DNA from: Candidatus Obscuribacterales bacterium
GTDB lineage: Bacteria; Cyanobacteriota; Vampirovibrionia; Obscuribacterales; Obscuribacteraceae
Reading direction: 5' to 3'
Assembly (NCBI GenBank): GCA_019746975.1
Contig: JAIERK010000176.1
Location: 1-41,219 of the forward strand
DNA: 41,219 nucleotides
The position numbers and the translations under genes were made by a program. Below the pieces are notes generated by a model. It saw only the letters and a list, made by a program, of their open reading frames with translations. It was not told where the DNA came from and searched no databases. This document shows, piece by piece, positions 1-8,427 of this stretch; the stretch's first letter is position 1; the number at the start of each line of letters is the position of its first letter.

Positions 1-124
1 CCCGAGCCTTGTACAGCGCGTGCTCCCTTCCGCCGCCATTGGCGTACCAGAAGGATAGTCTCCTGTAGGCGTTACGAATAAGTGAGACTGCTTCCTGTTG
101 GGGTGTTTCACGTCCAGAGAACAT
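1..124 (-). CDS. N-terminal fragment of an unidentified protein running off the left edge
   Basis: An open frame starts at ATG 124 (minus strand) and continues without a stop to base 1, giving 41 codons. It begins MFSGRETPQQEAVSLIRNAY and continues with an aromatic and Gly-rich stretch (SFWYANGGG). A GGAG sits 8 bases upstream of the ATG, a plausible ribosome binding site. Its orientation would make it divergent from the kinase at 672. The fragment is too short to assign a family, and an open frame of this length can occur by chance. I call it because start, ribosome site and amphipathic composition agree. Confidence 0.45.
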   Translation of the reverse strand, partial: MFSGRETPQQEAVSLIRNAYRRLSFWYANGGGREHALYKAR

Positions 125-671
125 AACAGGAACTCCGCGGGTTGGACAAAGGAATCCTCTGTGGCGAACATCCGAGTGCTACCACCAATGGTGACTACTC
201 AATTTGATCCATACGTCTGTCTTCTGCGCCTGCCTTCTCTAAAGCCATACACTGATGTTTCGAACCTACAGAAATAACTCTCTCCCTACAAGACAAAACT
301 CCACTACTCCTCGACGTCCATCGCGGAAAAAACGGACTGTCTCAGAGTTACGCTAATCTGAAGGTTCGGGATTTGTAAATCGCATATATACAAGAACCGA
401 AATCAGAAAATCACCTTTTCGTCCGTCGTTCATGATCTTCGCAAATGCTGTTTTCGCACTCAATCGATTGATTACATACATCAGCCCAATTCGAGCAGCA
501 GTAAAAAACGACGGTCAGACATACTGTAGTAGGTTTCAAAAAAGCGATGCACGGATATGAACTTCACTTCTGTAATCTGTTCAGTGCGCATGGAAAACCA
601 TATCAGTCTATAATCCAATTGGACTCTCGTATCCGGAATCAAGAGAAATCTGGACGTGAAAGAGGCAGACT
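125..671. other. Intergenic region upstream of the kinase gene
   Basis: No frame of useful length is supported here. The only visible signal is a perfect TATAAT at 609-614, 57 bases before the kinase start, without a recognisable -35 box. The ORF overlapping 547-804 is a shadow of the kinase 5' end. Confidence 0.5.
609..614 (+). promoter_or_regulatory. Candidate -10 box of the kinase gene
   Basis: TATAAT lies 57 bases upstream of the ATG at 672. No good TTGACA lies 16-18 bases upstream, so this is only a possible promoter element. Confidence 0.25.
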
Positions 672-2789
672 ATGGCAGATCCGCCCGAACCAAAAGAGAG
701 TGTCGCCTCTTCCAGAGAGCATATCGATCTGGTCGTATCCGATTTACACGCCAACAGCGGAAGTAGTCCGTCGAGCCATTCCACCGATGACTCGGAAGAA
801 ATAGATGCGCTGATCGGCACGACAATCGCCGACAAATACGAAATCAACGCCTTCGTCGGACGAGGCGGCATGGGCGCCGTTTACCGTGCCACGCACATCG
901 AGCTTAATAGAGTTGTTGCTGTGAAAGTATTGCACAAGCACCTCTTGAGTCACCAGGGCATCTCAGAACGTTTTCGTCTTTCGGCTCAGGCCGCACACGC
1001 ACTGAGACACGCGAATCTGGTCTCCGTGACAGACTTCGGTTTTACCACAGAAGGTCAGTTCTATTTGACCATGGATTACATCAGCGGTGAAACATTGGCG
1101 GACCGCATTCGCAGAGAGCGAGAGCTTTCGGTCGATAGTTTCTTCAAGATATTCAGCCAGGTTTTATCAGGTCTGCGATTTTGCCATCAAAAAGGCATCG
1201 TTCATCGGGACATAAAACCAAGCAATATCTTGCTCACAGACAGGGAGATTAGAGCCGACAGCGTAAAACTAGTAGACTTCGGTATTGCAAAGGTGCTGCC
1301 GGACGCCGAATCTTCCATCGATCACCTGACTCAAACCGGTGAACTCTTAGGGAGCCCACTCTACATGAGTCCCGAACAGTGCCGGGGTGACGAGATTGAT
1401 GAGCGCACAGATCTCTACTCACTCGGCTGCGTCATGTACGAGGCACTGAGCGGCAAGCCGCCCTATCAAGGCAAAAGCGCTATTCAGACCTTGATGATGC
1501 AATGTTCAGAACCAGCACCAACACTGCCGGAAGGCACAGCCGAAGACCAGCATCTCACGGAACAGCTCGACGCGTTTATCAAAAAAGCATTGCGAAAGAG
1601 CCCTGCCGATCGATTCAATGGATCGGAAGAGATGGAATCTGCTTTAGCCAGTATTCAGCGATTTCTGCACCTGCCGAAGATCGCGCGACATCGACTCACC
1701 TCGCCTCAAGCACCCGGCACAGATCAACCGCTCAAGGGTCAGACACCCAAACAGTCAAACAACCGCGCTGTAATGCTGGCTGCAGGACTGAGTCTCGCTG
1801 GTTTGCTTCTCTACATCGGCTCCGGCTCCATCCATTTTGGAACGGAACAACCGGCTCTTCTTCCGACAAGCTCTACTCCACAAGAACAGGCGTTAGACAG
1901 CATCAAGTTGGGTGTGGTTGAGCGCTCGGAAGGAAATCTTACAGGATCGAATTCGCGCTTGAACAAAGCGCTTATTCTCGCCGATGCTGCATTCGGAAAG
2001 GATAGTAAGCAATACATCACAGCGCTGAAAGAACTAGCATCAACAGAGATTGCACTAGCTCAGGATCAACCACAGGAGCGTGATTCGAGATATGCCAACG
2101 CCGAGCAACATCTTCTGGCGACAATGAAGTTGATCGGTCACGTAACTAGTAAGGCGCAAGTGAAGGACGAGGATTTATCGGAGCTCAAACTATTAGAAGC
2201 GAACACAACCTTTCATCTCGCCGATCTGTATACCAAACGCGGCTTTTTGAGCCAGGCTGGCCCCTGGTATTCCACGGGTTTCACTTTGATCGGTACTGAT
2301 CAACCAGGAGAAGAAGCTTACGAAGAGTACTTCAGAAGTTACGCAGATTTTCTCTGGGCGTCCGGCAACTATCGAGAAGCCGCAGCACTAGAAGTTAAAT
2401 TGGCACTAGGAGCCGGCGAAGCGTCTCAACAGATTGAATTGCCGGCGCGGCCGTTGTCTGGCGACTGGATTGCAGATGACAATTTTTCGCTTCGGTTGAA
2501 TGACAACAGTGGCTCAGTAAGCGGTTCTCATCACGTAATTGCAAAACACGGCAAGCGTATAGACGGACAACTCGATAACAGCAAACCGACTGTTACTGCC
2601 ACCATCAGCAATGGCATGTGCACGGGGACGGTTCAAAGTACATTCGGGCTGAAATCCAAGTTCACACTAGTCCCTGTCGGCAATCTACTCGTGTGGAAGA
2701 TCATCGGAAGTGAAAATGAGGGAGAAAGTTTTCTACCTACACAAGCAATACTGAGACAATCTACCGCTGCCTCTGTCAAAGAACCTTGA
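672..2789 (+). CDS. Membrane-anchored eukaryotic-like Ser/Thr protein kinase with C-terminal TPR-like and beta-rich regions
   Basis: 705 aa. Residues about 56-330 form a Hanks-type kinase domain: glycine loop GRGGMG (63-68), VAVK with catalytic Lys85, HRDIKPSN (Asp180), DFG (202-204) and SPLYMSPEQ in the activation region. One hydrophobic segment (about 366-384) should place the kinase domain in the cytoplasm and the rest outside. Residues about 400-590 are helical and TPR-like. Residues about 600-690 look beta-rich and are not recognised. The helix-C glutamate that normally pairs with the Lys appears replaced by Ser104 (FRLSAQAA where FxxEAxxA is usual), which is odd for an otherwise complete kinase. 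AGAGG lies 6 bases before the ATG, which supports this start. The ORF stands alone. Confidence 0.9.
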   Translation: MADPPEPKESVASSREHIDLVVSDLHANSGSSPSSHSTDDSEEIDALIGTTIADKYEINAFVGRGGMGAVYRATHIELNRVVAVKVLHKHLLSHQGISERFRLSAQAAHALRHANLVSVTDFGFTTEGQFYLTMDYISGETLADRIRRERELSVDSFFKIFSQVLSGLRFCHQKGIVHRDIKPSNILLTDREIRADSVKLVDFGIAKVLPDAESSIDHLTQTGELLGSPLYMSPEQCRGDEIDERTDLYSLGCVMYEALSGKPPYQGKSAIQTLMMQCSEPAPTLPEGTAEDQHLTEQLDAFIKKALRKSPADRFNGSEEMESALASIQRFLHLPKIARHRLTSPQAPGTDQPLKGQTPKQSNNRAVMLAAGLSLAGLLLYIGSGSIHFGTEQPALLPTSSTPQEQALDSIKLGVVERSEGNLTGSNSRLNKALILADAAFGKDSKQYITALKELASTEIALAQDQPQERDSRYANAEQHLLATMKLIGHVTSKAQVKDEDLSELKLLEANTTFHLADLYTKRGFLSQAGPWYSTGFTLIGTDQPGEEAYEEYFRSYADFLWASGNYREAAALEVKLALGAGEASQQIELPARPLSGDWIADDNFSLRLNDNSGSVSGSHHVIAKHGKRIDGQLDNSKPTVTATISNGMCTGTVQSTFGLKSKFTLVPVGNLLVWKIIGSENEGESFLPTQAILRQSTAASVKEP

Positions 2790-3152
2790 CCTCGAAAGCG
2801 TGATGTCTTCGATATACAAATCGGCTCAGCGACCGTCCTTTGCCTCACCCTTACTACATCTTGTCGTTTTTCAAAGAAAGACGTAACTGGTCACTGATGG
2901 ACGTGGCGACTCGCCCTCTGGAGCCGTTTTGCAGAACATGTTGCGCCACCTGTTCTGCCCGCTAGTCCTCAGCGAAGCAGCCTCAAAACGTCCGCAAGTG
3001 AACGTTTACCCAAAGACGTATATGAATTGGTGGTCCTGGACATGTGTTTCCTGCGCCACTTATCAAACGCGGCAACATGCTTCGATGGAAGCAACACCCC
3101 CCGACGGTCGCTCATCGTTTTGAAATCGCGGTTTCATCTTTGATCGTGTACA
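2790..3152. other. Intergenic region without a supported gene
   Basis: A 64-codon frame at 2929-3123 has no ribosome site and no recognisable protein features. I see nothing else here except a short GAAA/TTTC hairpin at about 3122-3135. Confidence 0.5.
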
Positions 3153-3233
3153 AAAAACCAGTCGCCGATGGTATCCTCGTCGAACCATTCATGCACGTCT
3201 TGGCATGGGGTCGAAAATAGTCATCGGCGACTG
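3153..3233 (-). terminator. Large stem-loop with T-run, probable terminator of the minus-strand membrane gene
   Basis: A perfect 12-bp inverted repeat CAGTCGCCGATG (3159-3170) / CATCGGCGACTG (3222-3233) encloses a second imperfect stem (TCGAACC..CATGC against GCATGGGGTCGA). Read on the minus strand the stem is followed by TTTTTTG, the layout of an intrinsic terminator 65 bases beyond the stop of the gene at 3298. The loop is unusually long for a simple terminator. Confidence 0.55.
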
Positions 3234-3297
3234 TTGACCGGGACTGTTCAGCTCACACTGGTCAGATCTATTCCTTTGCCGAACCAGTCCGGCTAAA

Positions 3298-3717
3298 TCA
3301 ATCCCTCTTCGGCGTGCGCATCGGCAGCCACGTGCGGCCCTTAGTCGGAACGTCGCCGGTCAATGTCGCGGCACCGAATCCGATGGCAACCACGACCAGG
3401 GCTGTCAGCGGCCCACTGGTCACAACCAGCGAGGAGAACAGCAGTGAGGACAGGCATACGCCGGACCATGTTCCGAAGAAGAAGCAAAAATACTGGATTA
3501 CCCGCCCGGTCTGCATCAGACCGAACACCCCTCGAATCAGAATCGTGCTCACCAGCCCCAGGAGTAGTCCGAGGAAACCGATCAGAGCTGCTGACAGCAC
3601 GCCGGACAGGATGGTGCCGGCAGTCACGCCGATTCCGACGAACATCGTAATCAAAGCGGCTACGACGAAGTAGCCCATCATCTTGAGGAAGTGACGACTT
3701 GCGAATGCGTGGCGCAT
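3298..3717 (-). CDS. Small polytopic membrane protein of unknown function
   Basis: 139 aa with about four hydrophobic segments (roughly residues 13-35, 37-62, 72-90 and 98-121), a basic N-terminus and a hydrophilic C-terminus ending TPKRD. The regular helix spacing and hydrophobic composition argue for a real inner-membrane protein, and the other frames overlapping it are shadows. I do not recognise a family and see no catalytic motif. The ribosome site is weak (GAGAG upstream). It lies in the same direction as the reductase-like gene upstream (130 bases away) and ends before a strong stem-loop. Confidence 0.65.
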   Translation of the reverse strand: MRHAFASRHFLKMMGYFVVAALITMFVGIGVTAGTILSGVLSAALIGFLGLLLGLVSTILIRGVFGLMQTGRVIQYFCFFFGTWSGVCLSSLLFSSLVVTSGPLTALVVVAIGFGAATLTGDVPTKGRTWLPMRTPKRD

Positions 3718-3847
3718 AGAATTGCTCTCGTTGTTTTGCTCTTCGACCTCTGCATAAATCGCACTCTACCAACGGGCAGAAACGACGAATGGAAATCGCC
3801 GTTGAGAAATCTTCTTTCTGTTCGACTCGCATCGAGGCGAGCGCGTC

Positions 3848-4393
3848 TCAATGGTGCGCGTTCAAAAGCGTGTCGAAGTTGGCGCCGTCCAACTTGACCG
3901 TACTGGCAACAAGTTGCGCGATGCGACCGGTCACAGCCGCATCGCTAATGACACCTTCCGCAAACGAACTGTCGTCCGCGTAAACGAAACGGGGCACGAT
4001 CAAGCAGCGAAAATCGAGCATAAGACTGTTCGCCAAGCCCATGATGGACATGTAGCTCGACCGACCGCCTGCAGCACACAAGAATCCTACGGTCTTCTCT
4101 TTCCAGGCATCCCCAGTCAACTCGACGAGATTCTTAGCGGCACTGCCACAGTCGTAGTTGTAAATCGGAACGCCCACGAGGATGCTGGTCGCCCACTGGA
4201 TCCGCTTCCTGACCTTCGCGACAGCCGGTCTGGAGTAGACTGTGCTTCCGTCGCACAAGGGCAAACGAAGCTTGCGCAAATCCAGGAAATCAACCTCGCG
4301 ACCACCGCCAGTGAGCTGCTTCTCCGCTTCACGCGCCAGAAGGTAACTCTTGCTGTTAGGGTTGAGGCTGGTGCTAATCACGAGATAGGACAT
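3848..4393 (-). CDS. NADPH-dependent FMN reductase-like flavoprotein
   Basis: 181 aa. The start MSYLVISTSLNPNSKSYLLA matches the N-terminus of the NADPH-dependent FMN reductase family, where an S-x-N-P-x-S-x-S loop binds FMN phosphate. The central GVPIYNYDCGSAAKNLVEL (about 78-96) corresponds to the P-x-Y-N-x-x-x-x-x-x-K-N flavin-binding segment, and GFLCAAGGRSSY (about 107-118) to the third loop. Such enzymes reduce FMN or quinone/azo substrates with NAD(P)H in the cytoplasm; the substrate here is unknown. AAGGAGA lies 5 bases before ATG 4393, so I prefer this start to the longer frame from 4444. No operon partner is evident. Confidence 0.85.
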   Translation of the reverse strand: MSYLVISTSLNPNSKSYLLAREAEKQLTGGGREVDFLDLRKLRLPLCDGSTVYSRPAVAKVRKRIQWATSILVGVPIYNYDCGSAAKNLVELTGDAWKEKTVGFLCAAGGRSSYMSIMGLANSLMLDFRCLIVPRFVYADDSSFAEGVISDAAVTGRIAQLVASTVKLDGANFDTLLNAHH

Positions 4394-4835
4394 CAGGGTC
4401 TCCTTCAAAGGTGCCGCCAGCCAACTAGTTGCTTCGTCAAGCAACTTACGAGCTGAGTTAAACGATGTGTCTTGGTTTTACGACTCTCTGAACAAAAACT
4501 GAGGGAAACAAGCACTAACAGTTTAATCCATCAGACAGCTTTGAATATTACACCATCAACAAAACAGTTAATCGAAGGCTAACTACCGTACTAGTGAGGA
4601 TACACGAGCTTCTTCATCAGTTATCGTCCAAAGTATTACCACCGATTAATCATCACCAACATAGCGATGCTAGCGGACCACCTGAAAAGCGTGCTTTAGT
4701 ATACACACCAAATACGGTGCCTAAAACGAACGCGAGTTTCCGGTCTACCCAGGATTGCTTATCATTCCTAGACACTGAACCATGAACTATTAGCGGAACA
4801 ATTGCTTGATTACGACAATCACGGAACCAGCTCAT
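4394..4835. other. Intergenic region, no gene supported
   Basis: Short frames on both strands (4594-4785, 4653-4835) lack ribosome sites and protein-like composition. I see no repeat or RNA gene. Confidence 0.5.
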
Positions 4836-5483
4836 CTAAAACTCGAAGAGTTCCTTCGGGAGTGCTTCAAATTGCCCCGATAAGGTGAATCGATCTCGAT
4901 CGGTAGTTCCTTGAACGGCGGATAGCTTTTCATTCGGCAGCGGCTTGTACGACAACTTCCCTGCACTGTGCGCGCCGACCTCTTTCAAGTATGCAGCATA
5001 ATCATCCCGAATGGCTTCTACTTCCTGGTGTTCCAATCCCAGCTTGGCAGACTTGATGTACATCGCTTGCTGATAGAAGACACCGGCTTCATCGGGCTTC
5101 CGCCAGGCATGATAGAGCAGCGCCGCATTATGAGTAACCGTACCTGTGTCCAGATGATCCTGCCCAAGACAGCGCCTGTATAGCTGCAGCAGTCGCATTA
5201 TCACAGGGGCTCCGTACTGGAACTTGGAATTGTGATAGTAAATCCGCGACAAAAGCTCCAATGTGATGCCCAAACGCGGGTCGTCGCGACGATACGATTC
5301 GGCTATCTCCAGAGCACGAAGTCCTGCGCGCTCGGCGTCGTTATAGTTCTCTTCTTTGAAAAGCCGCTCCGTCTCCGCTACGAATTTCTTCCAGCGGATG
5401 TCTCTTTCGCTCGCAGCACGGCGGTGTTCGGCTGATTCCGACACCTTCTTTATCTCTTGAGTATCTCGAGGATTCTCACTCAT
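4836..5483 (-). CDS. TPR-repeat protein, cytoplasmic
   Basis: 215 aa, no signal peptide. Residues about 28-165 contain tandem helical pairs of the kinesin-light-chain/TPR_12 type: a pair around FKEENYNDAERAGLRALEIA, one around GITLELLSRIYYHNSKFQYG, and one around THNAALLYHAWRKPDEAGVF, each with the small-residue and aromatic spacing of TPRs. The last 50 residues look disordered. Such proteins are usually interaction scaffolds. It lies in the same direction as, and 245 bases downstream of, the pseudokinase-like gene, which suggests a functional pair. The start codon has no strong ribosome site. Confidence 0.8.
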   Translation of the reverse strand: MSENPRDTQEIKKVSESAEHRRAASERDIRWKKFVAETERLFKEENYNDAERAGLRALEIAESYRRDDPRLGITLELLSRIYYHNSKFQYGAPVIMRLLQLYRRCLGQDHLDTGTVTHNAALLYHAWRKPDEAGVFYQQAMYIKSAKLGLEHQEVEAIRDDYAAYLKEVGAHSAGKLSYKPLPNEKLSAVQGTTDRDRFTLSGQFEALPKELFEF

Positions 5484-5728
5484 GCCAACGAATCCAGAGC
5501 TTAGGGCTTCGAGCTGCTGTTGGTTTTATACCCAGAGGAAAAGATTACAGCAGTTGGTCGTAGCTTTTGTATTATCAGTTAGTGAAGGCACAATGAAAAC
5601 GACCCTGAAATCGCCGCTTATGAGCACGACCGTCCACGCTCGGTTCAAAATAGACCCGCGAGGACAAGTACCGAGGAACAGCCCTGATTGATTACGCGAA
5701 CAAGCCCTTGGTTGACTTAGGCTTTACC

Positions 5729-6739
5729 TCATCTGCCAAATAAGCGAAGAAGTGATCGGAAAATACCCTGGCCCTTGCCGGGCACCGCTCTAGACAGTCG
5801 ACGGCCACTGCCGCCGATTTTATTGGGAAGGTGGAACAGCAACGCATCTGCATTCTGGAAGCGACCACTAGGCTTCTCTTCTAAACATCGAACAATACAA
5901 ATTTCCAGCTGCTCGGGAATATTGGGTTCGAATTCTTTTTGTCCCTTCTTCCCGGACCCAGGAGTTGCCGCACCAGCACGTCTCTTCGTTGGTAACCGGC
6001 CAGTTACTGTCTCGTGCATCAGGCATCCTACAGAATAGATATCGCTGCGCTGATCGTGCACGTCAGATACCATTTGCTCAGGACTTCGATACTCCAAAGC
6101 ATTCGCATTTCCTTCGACATCTGACAATGTCTTCGACACGCCAAAATTCACTACCTTTACAATGTCGCTGCCATCTTCGTCTTGGCAAATAAAGACGTTG
6201 TGCGGTCTAAGATCTCGATGAGTAACGCCCTGTCGATGAGCATAAGACAATGCTCCGCATAGCTGGATAAATATTCCGAGAGCACGATCTATGTCATTCT
6301 TGAGCTCGTCCATGAGCTCTGTCATTCGCCGCCCTTCCACAATCTCTGTCACTATATACGGTGCACCATCATCAGATTTTCCGCTGGAGTATACTTCGGT
6401 AACATTGAGGTGACGAAGACGGCACATAGCTTCCAAGTCTCGGGCGAATTGAGCTTCTTCAGCTTTGTTGAGTTCGATAAACGGAAAAAATGTTACAGCC
6501 AAGATTTTGTCGAATCGACAATCGTACACCTTGTACGATACGCTGACGGAGTCACGATCGAGCAGTTCGAGATACTCGAATCTTTGACCTGTCGAAGGCA
6601 AATACTCTTCCGGCCTGCGCGGACGCACCTGCTCTTTGGGAAGCAAATCTGAGGGCACCTTCGGATGTCGGGTACCCGACACCAGGCTAGCAAGAACCGA
6701 ACTCTCGGTTGGCTTTTGATAGCCCTCGATGAACGTCAT
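5729..6739 (-). CDS. Ser/Thr kinase homologue, probable pseudokinase
   Basis: 336 aa. Residues about 52-305 follow the Hanks kinase fold: HRDLRPHN (174-181), VVNFG (196-200), EYRSPEQ (216-222) and SDIYSVGCLMHE (232-243). Key residues are missing. The glycine loop reads LLDRDSVSVSYKV with no glycine. The beta-3 Lys is Thr83 (LAVTFF). The helix-C Glu is Asp101. The Lys after HRD is Arg178. DFG is NFG (Asn198), which removes the metal-binding Asp. Asp176 of HRD remains. The N-terminal 50 residues are polar and the C-terminus is basic; there is no transmembrane segment. GGAGGT lies 7 bases before the ATG. A signalling or scaffold role is likely, perhaps with the TPR protein downstream. Confidence 0.85.
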   Translation of the reverse strand: MTFIEGYQKPTESSVLASLVSGTRHPKVPSDLLPKEQVRPRRPEEYLPSTGQRFEYLELLDRDSVSVSYKVYDCRFDKILAVTFFPFIELNKAEEAQFARDLEAMCRLRHLNVTEVYSSGKSDDGAPYIVTEIVEGRRMTELMDELKNDIDRALGIFIQLCGALSYAHRQGVTHRDLRPHNVFICQDEDGSDIVKVVNFGVSKTLSDVEGNANALEYRSPEQMVSDVHDQRSDIYSVGCLMHETVTGRLPTKRRAGAATPGSGKKGQKEFEPNIPEQLEICIVRCLEEKPSGRFQNADALLFHLPNKIGGSGRRLSRAVPGKGQGIFRSLLRLFGR

Positions 6740-7197
6740 AAGCGTTACCTCCTCAATGGGCTTCCAATCTGACTAACAGCGAACTAGTAAGTCTTTTTCG
6801 CGGACACGATCTAGGAAATTGAGCCAATCCTACGTCGCTCTGCGTGAAGTTATGGTGAAATACCCTTCGACTTATCTAATAGATGGAAGCCATGGACTGC
6901 TGTGATAAGTGATGAATTTAGTCCGGAACCGGACTTAGCTAGTAACAAAGTTTCCCGGTCGGTAAGGATCGTCGGAGCTATTTGCTCCGCACATGTTGTA
7001 CGGAGAAGTACTAGGTATGAGAGCCGTCAATCAATTAACTGAAAGTCGAAGTATAAAAGACGAAAATCAAGAACACGAACTAGATGGAACTTTGGGTCGA
7101 CTATCTTTTGATATTCGGTTTTCTGATTGTATAGCAGAAATCTCAAAAGGCTACAGAAATTTTCTCGCAGCTTTCGCCTTCCCATTTCTACACTTAC
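6740..7197. other. Intergenic region between dnaN and the kinase homologue
   Basis: No supported gene; the frame at 6993-7256 overlaps the dnaN end without a ribosome site. A tight inverted repeat AGTCCGG-AA-CCGGACT (6920-6935) is the only clear structure. It could be an operator for the minus-strand kinase homologue. Confidence 0.45.
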
Positions 7198-8427
7198 TTA
7201 CTTCGCCTGAACGGGCATCAACAAGTACTTGTACTGCTCGTCTCCAACACCCTTGAGGATGAGTGGTTTTAACGAACCAGTCATCTCCAGGCGAACCTCT
7301 TCGACGGAAAGTCTCTGCAATACATCGAGAATGTATCGCACGTTGACTGCCACATCGAGACTTTGACCTTCGAAGCGAACCGGAACTTCTTCCTGAGCAC
7401 GACCAACATCAGGGGTGTTGGCAGTGATCTGAAGCGTCTCTTCCTCGAAGTGCATCTTCACCAGGTGAGTACGTTCGTCTGACATGACTGAGACACGTTC
7501 GATAGCTCGCACGAGCTCTTCTCGATTGAAATGTGCGAGATGTTTGAACTCGGTAGGAAAAAGCTCCTGGTAGCGAGGGTATTCACCGCTAATCAATCTC
7601 GTAGAGAGAAAATGATTCTCTGTTTCAAAAACAATCTGACCATCGGCTAGTCCAATTCTCACTTCGCCGCCTACGACCTTGTCGATATTCTTTCCTTCTT
7701 CAGAATTAGACTTAGTCGAATCCTGCCCATCCATCAGCTTGACGATTTCTGTGCAGGCTTTTGCTGGAATGATAGCCCTCAAAGATCCGGCTTTCTCGAG
7801 AGTCGCGGTGGCAGTCTTTCCTTCCGTCTCCATGTCGCCCTCGGTCTTTTGAGCGGAAGCAATGAGAGCAGTCAATTCTTCCTTTCTATGGGCCAAACGG
7901 CTGCCATCAGTGGCGGTGCACTCAAAATTGCCATCGTTGAGCAAAATGTACACCCCACCTAGGATGCTGCTCGCATCATAGCCAGCTGCAGCAAAGGCTG
8001 TCTGCGAAATTGCTTTACGTAAAATCACCGAAGGCATGAACACAGCCTTTTCAGGACGAGCATCGGTGACTTTGGGAAACTCGGCGGAAGGCAATCCTGT
8101 TACGTTGAACTTGGATCGCTTGCAAGTAACTGATACATCGCAATTTTCCAAATTGACTTGGAAGGAGACCAATTCGTTAGGAAGTTTCGAAACGATCTCA
8201 AGAAGCTTTTTGCCAGGCAAGGTAATCGATCCCTTAGCATGAACAATGGCGGGGACCTTGGTTTGGATGCATAGATCTAGATCAGTAGCTTGAAATTTGA
8301 TCGAGGTATCGTCAATCGATTCAATCAAGACATTGCTCAGAATCGGCTGAACAACACGTGTCGCCAGCGCACTGGTCACATCCTTCAATGCACGAACAAG
8401 CGTGTCCTTTTGGACTGAAAAATGCAT
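7198..8427 (-). CDS. dnaN: DNA polymerase III subunit beta (sliding clamp)
   Basis: 409 aa from ATG 8427 (MHFSVQKDTLVRALKDVTSA), preceded by GAGGTGG. The protein shows the three-domain clamp pattern: PILSNVLIES (domain I), TDGSRLAHRKE in domain II, and the C-terminal PLILKG..YKYLLMPVQ. The clamp encircles DNA and tethers polymerase III and other partners. It is about 40 residues longer than the common 366-378 because of polar insertions in domain II: one after HRKEELTALIASAQK (EGDMETEGK) and one after KLMDGQDS (NSEEGKNID). The longer frame from 8487 has no family support. It is separate from the jag-rpmH operon (607 bases upstream) and far from dnaA. Confidence 0.97.
   Translation of the reverse strand: MHFSVQKDTLVRALKDVTSALATRVVQPILSNVLIESIDDTSIKFQATDLDLCIQTKVPAIVHAKGSITLPGKKLLEIVSKLPNELVSFQVNLENCDVSVTCKRSKFNVTGLPSAEFPKVTDARPEKAVFMPSVILRKAISQTAFAAAGYDASSILGGVYILLNDGNFECTATDGSRLAHRKEELTALIASAQKTEGDMETEGKTATATLEKAGSLRAIIPAKACTEIVKLMDGQDSTKSNSEEGKNIDKVVGGEVRIGLADGQIVFETENHFLSTRLISGEYPRYQELFPTEFKHLAHFNREELVRAIERVSVMSDERTHLVKMHFEEETLQITANTPDVGRAQEEVPVRFEGQSLDVAVNVRYILDVLQRLSVEEVRLEMTGSLKPLILKGVGDEQYKYLLMPVQAK

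Noticed and set aside
2929..3123. 64-codon frame between the kinase and the large stem-loop
   Set aside because: No ribosome binding site, no domain pattern, unusual composition.
3851..4456. 201-codon plus-strand frame opposite the FMN-reductase-like gene
   Set aside because: Exact antisense shadow of a gene with recognisable flavin-binding motifs.
5924..5936. GGGTTCGAATTC resembling a tRNA T-loop
   Set aside because: Lies inside the kinase-homologue gene with no acceptor or anticodon stems.
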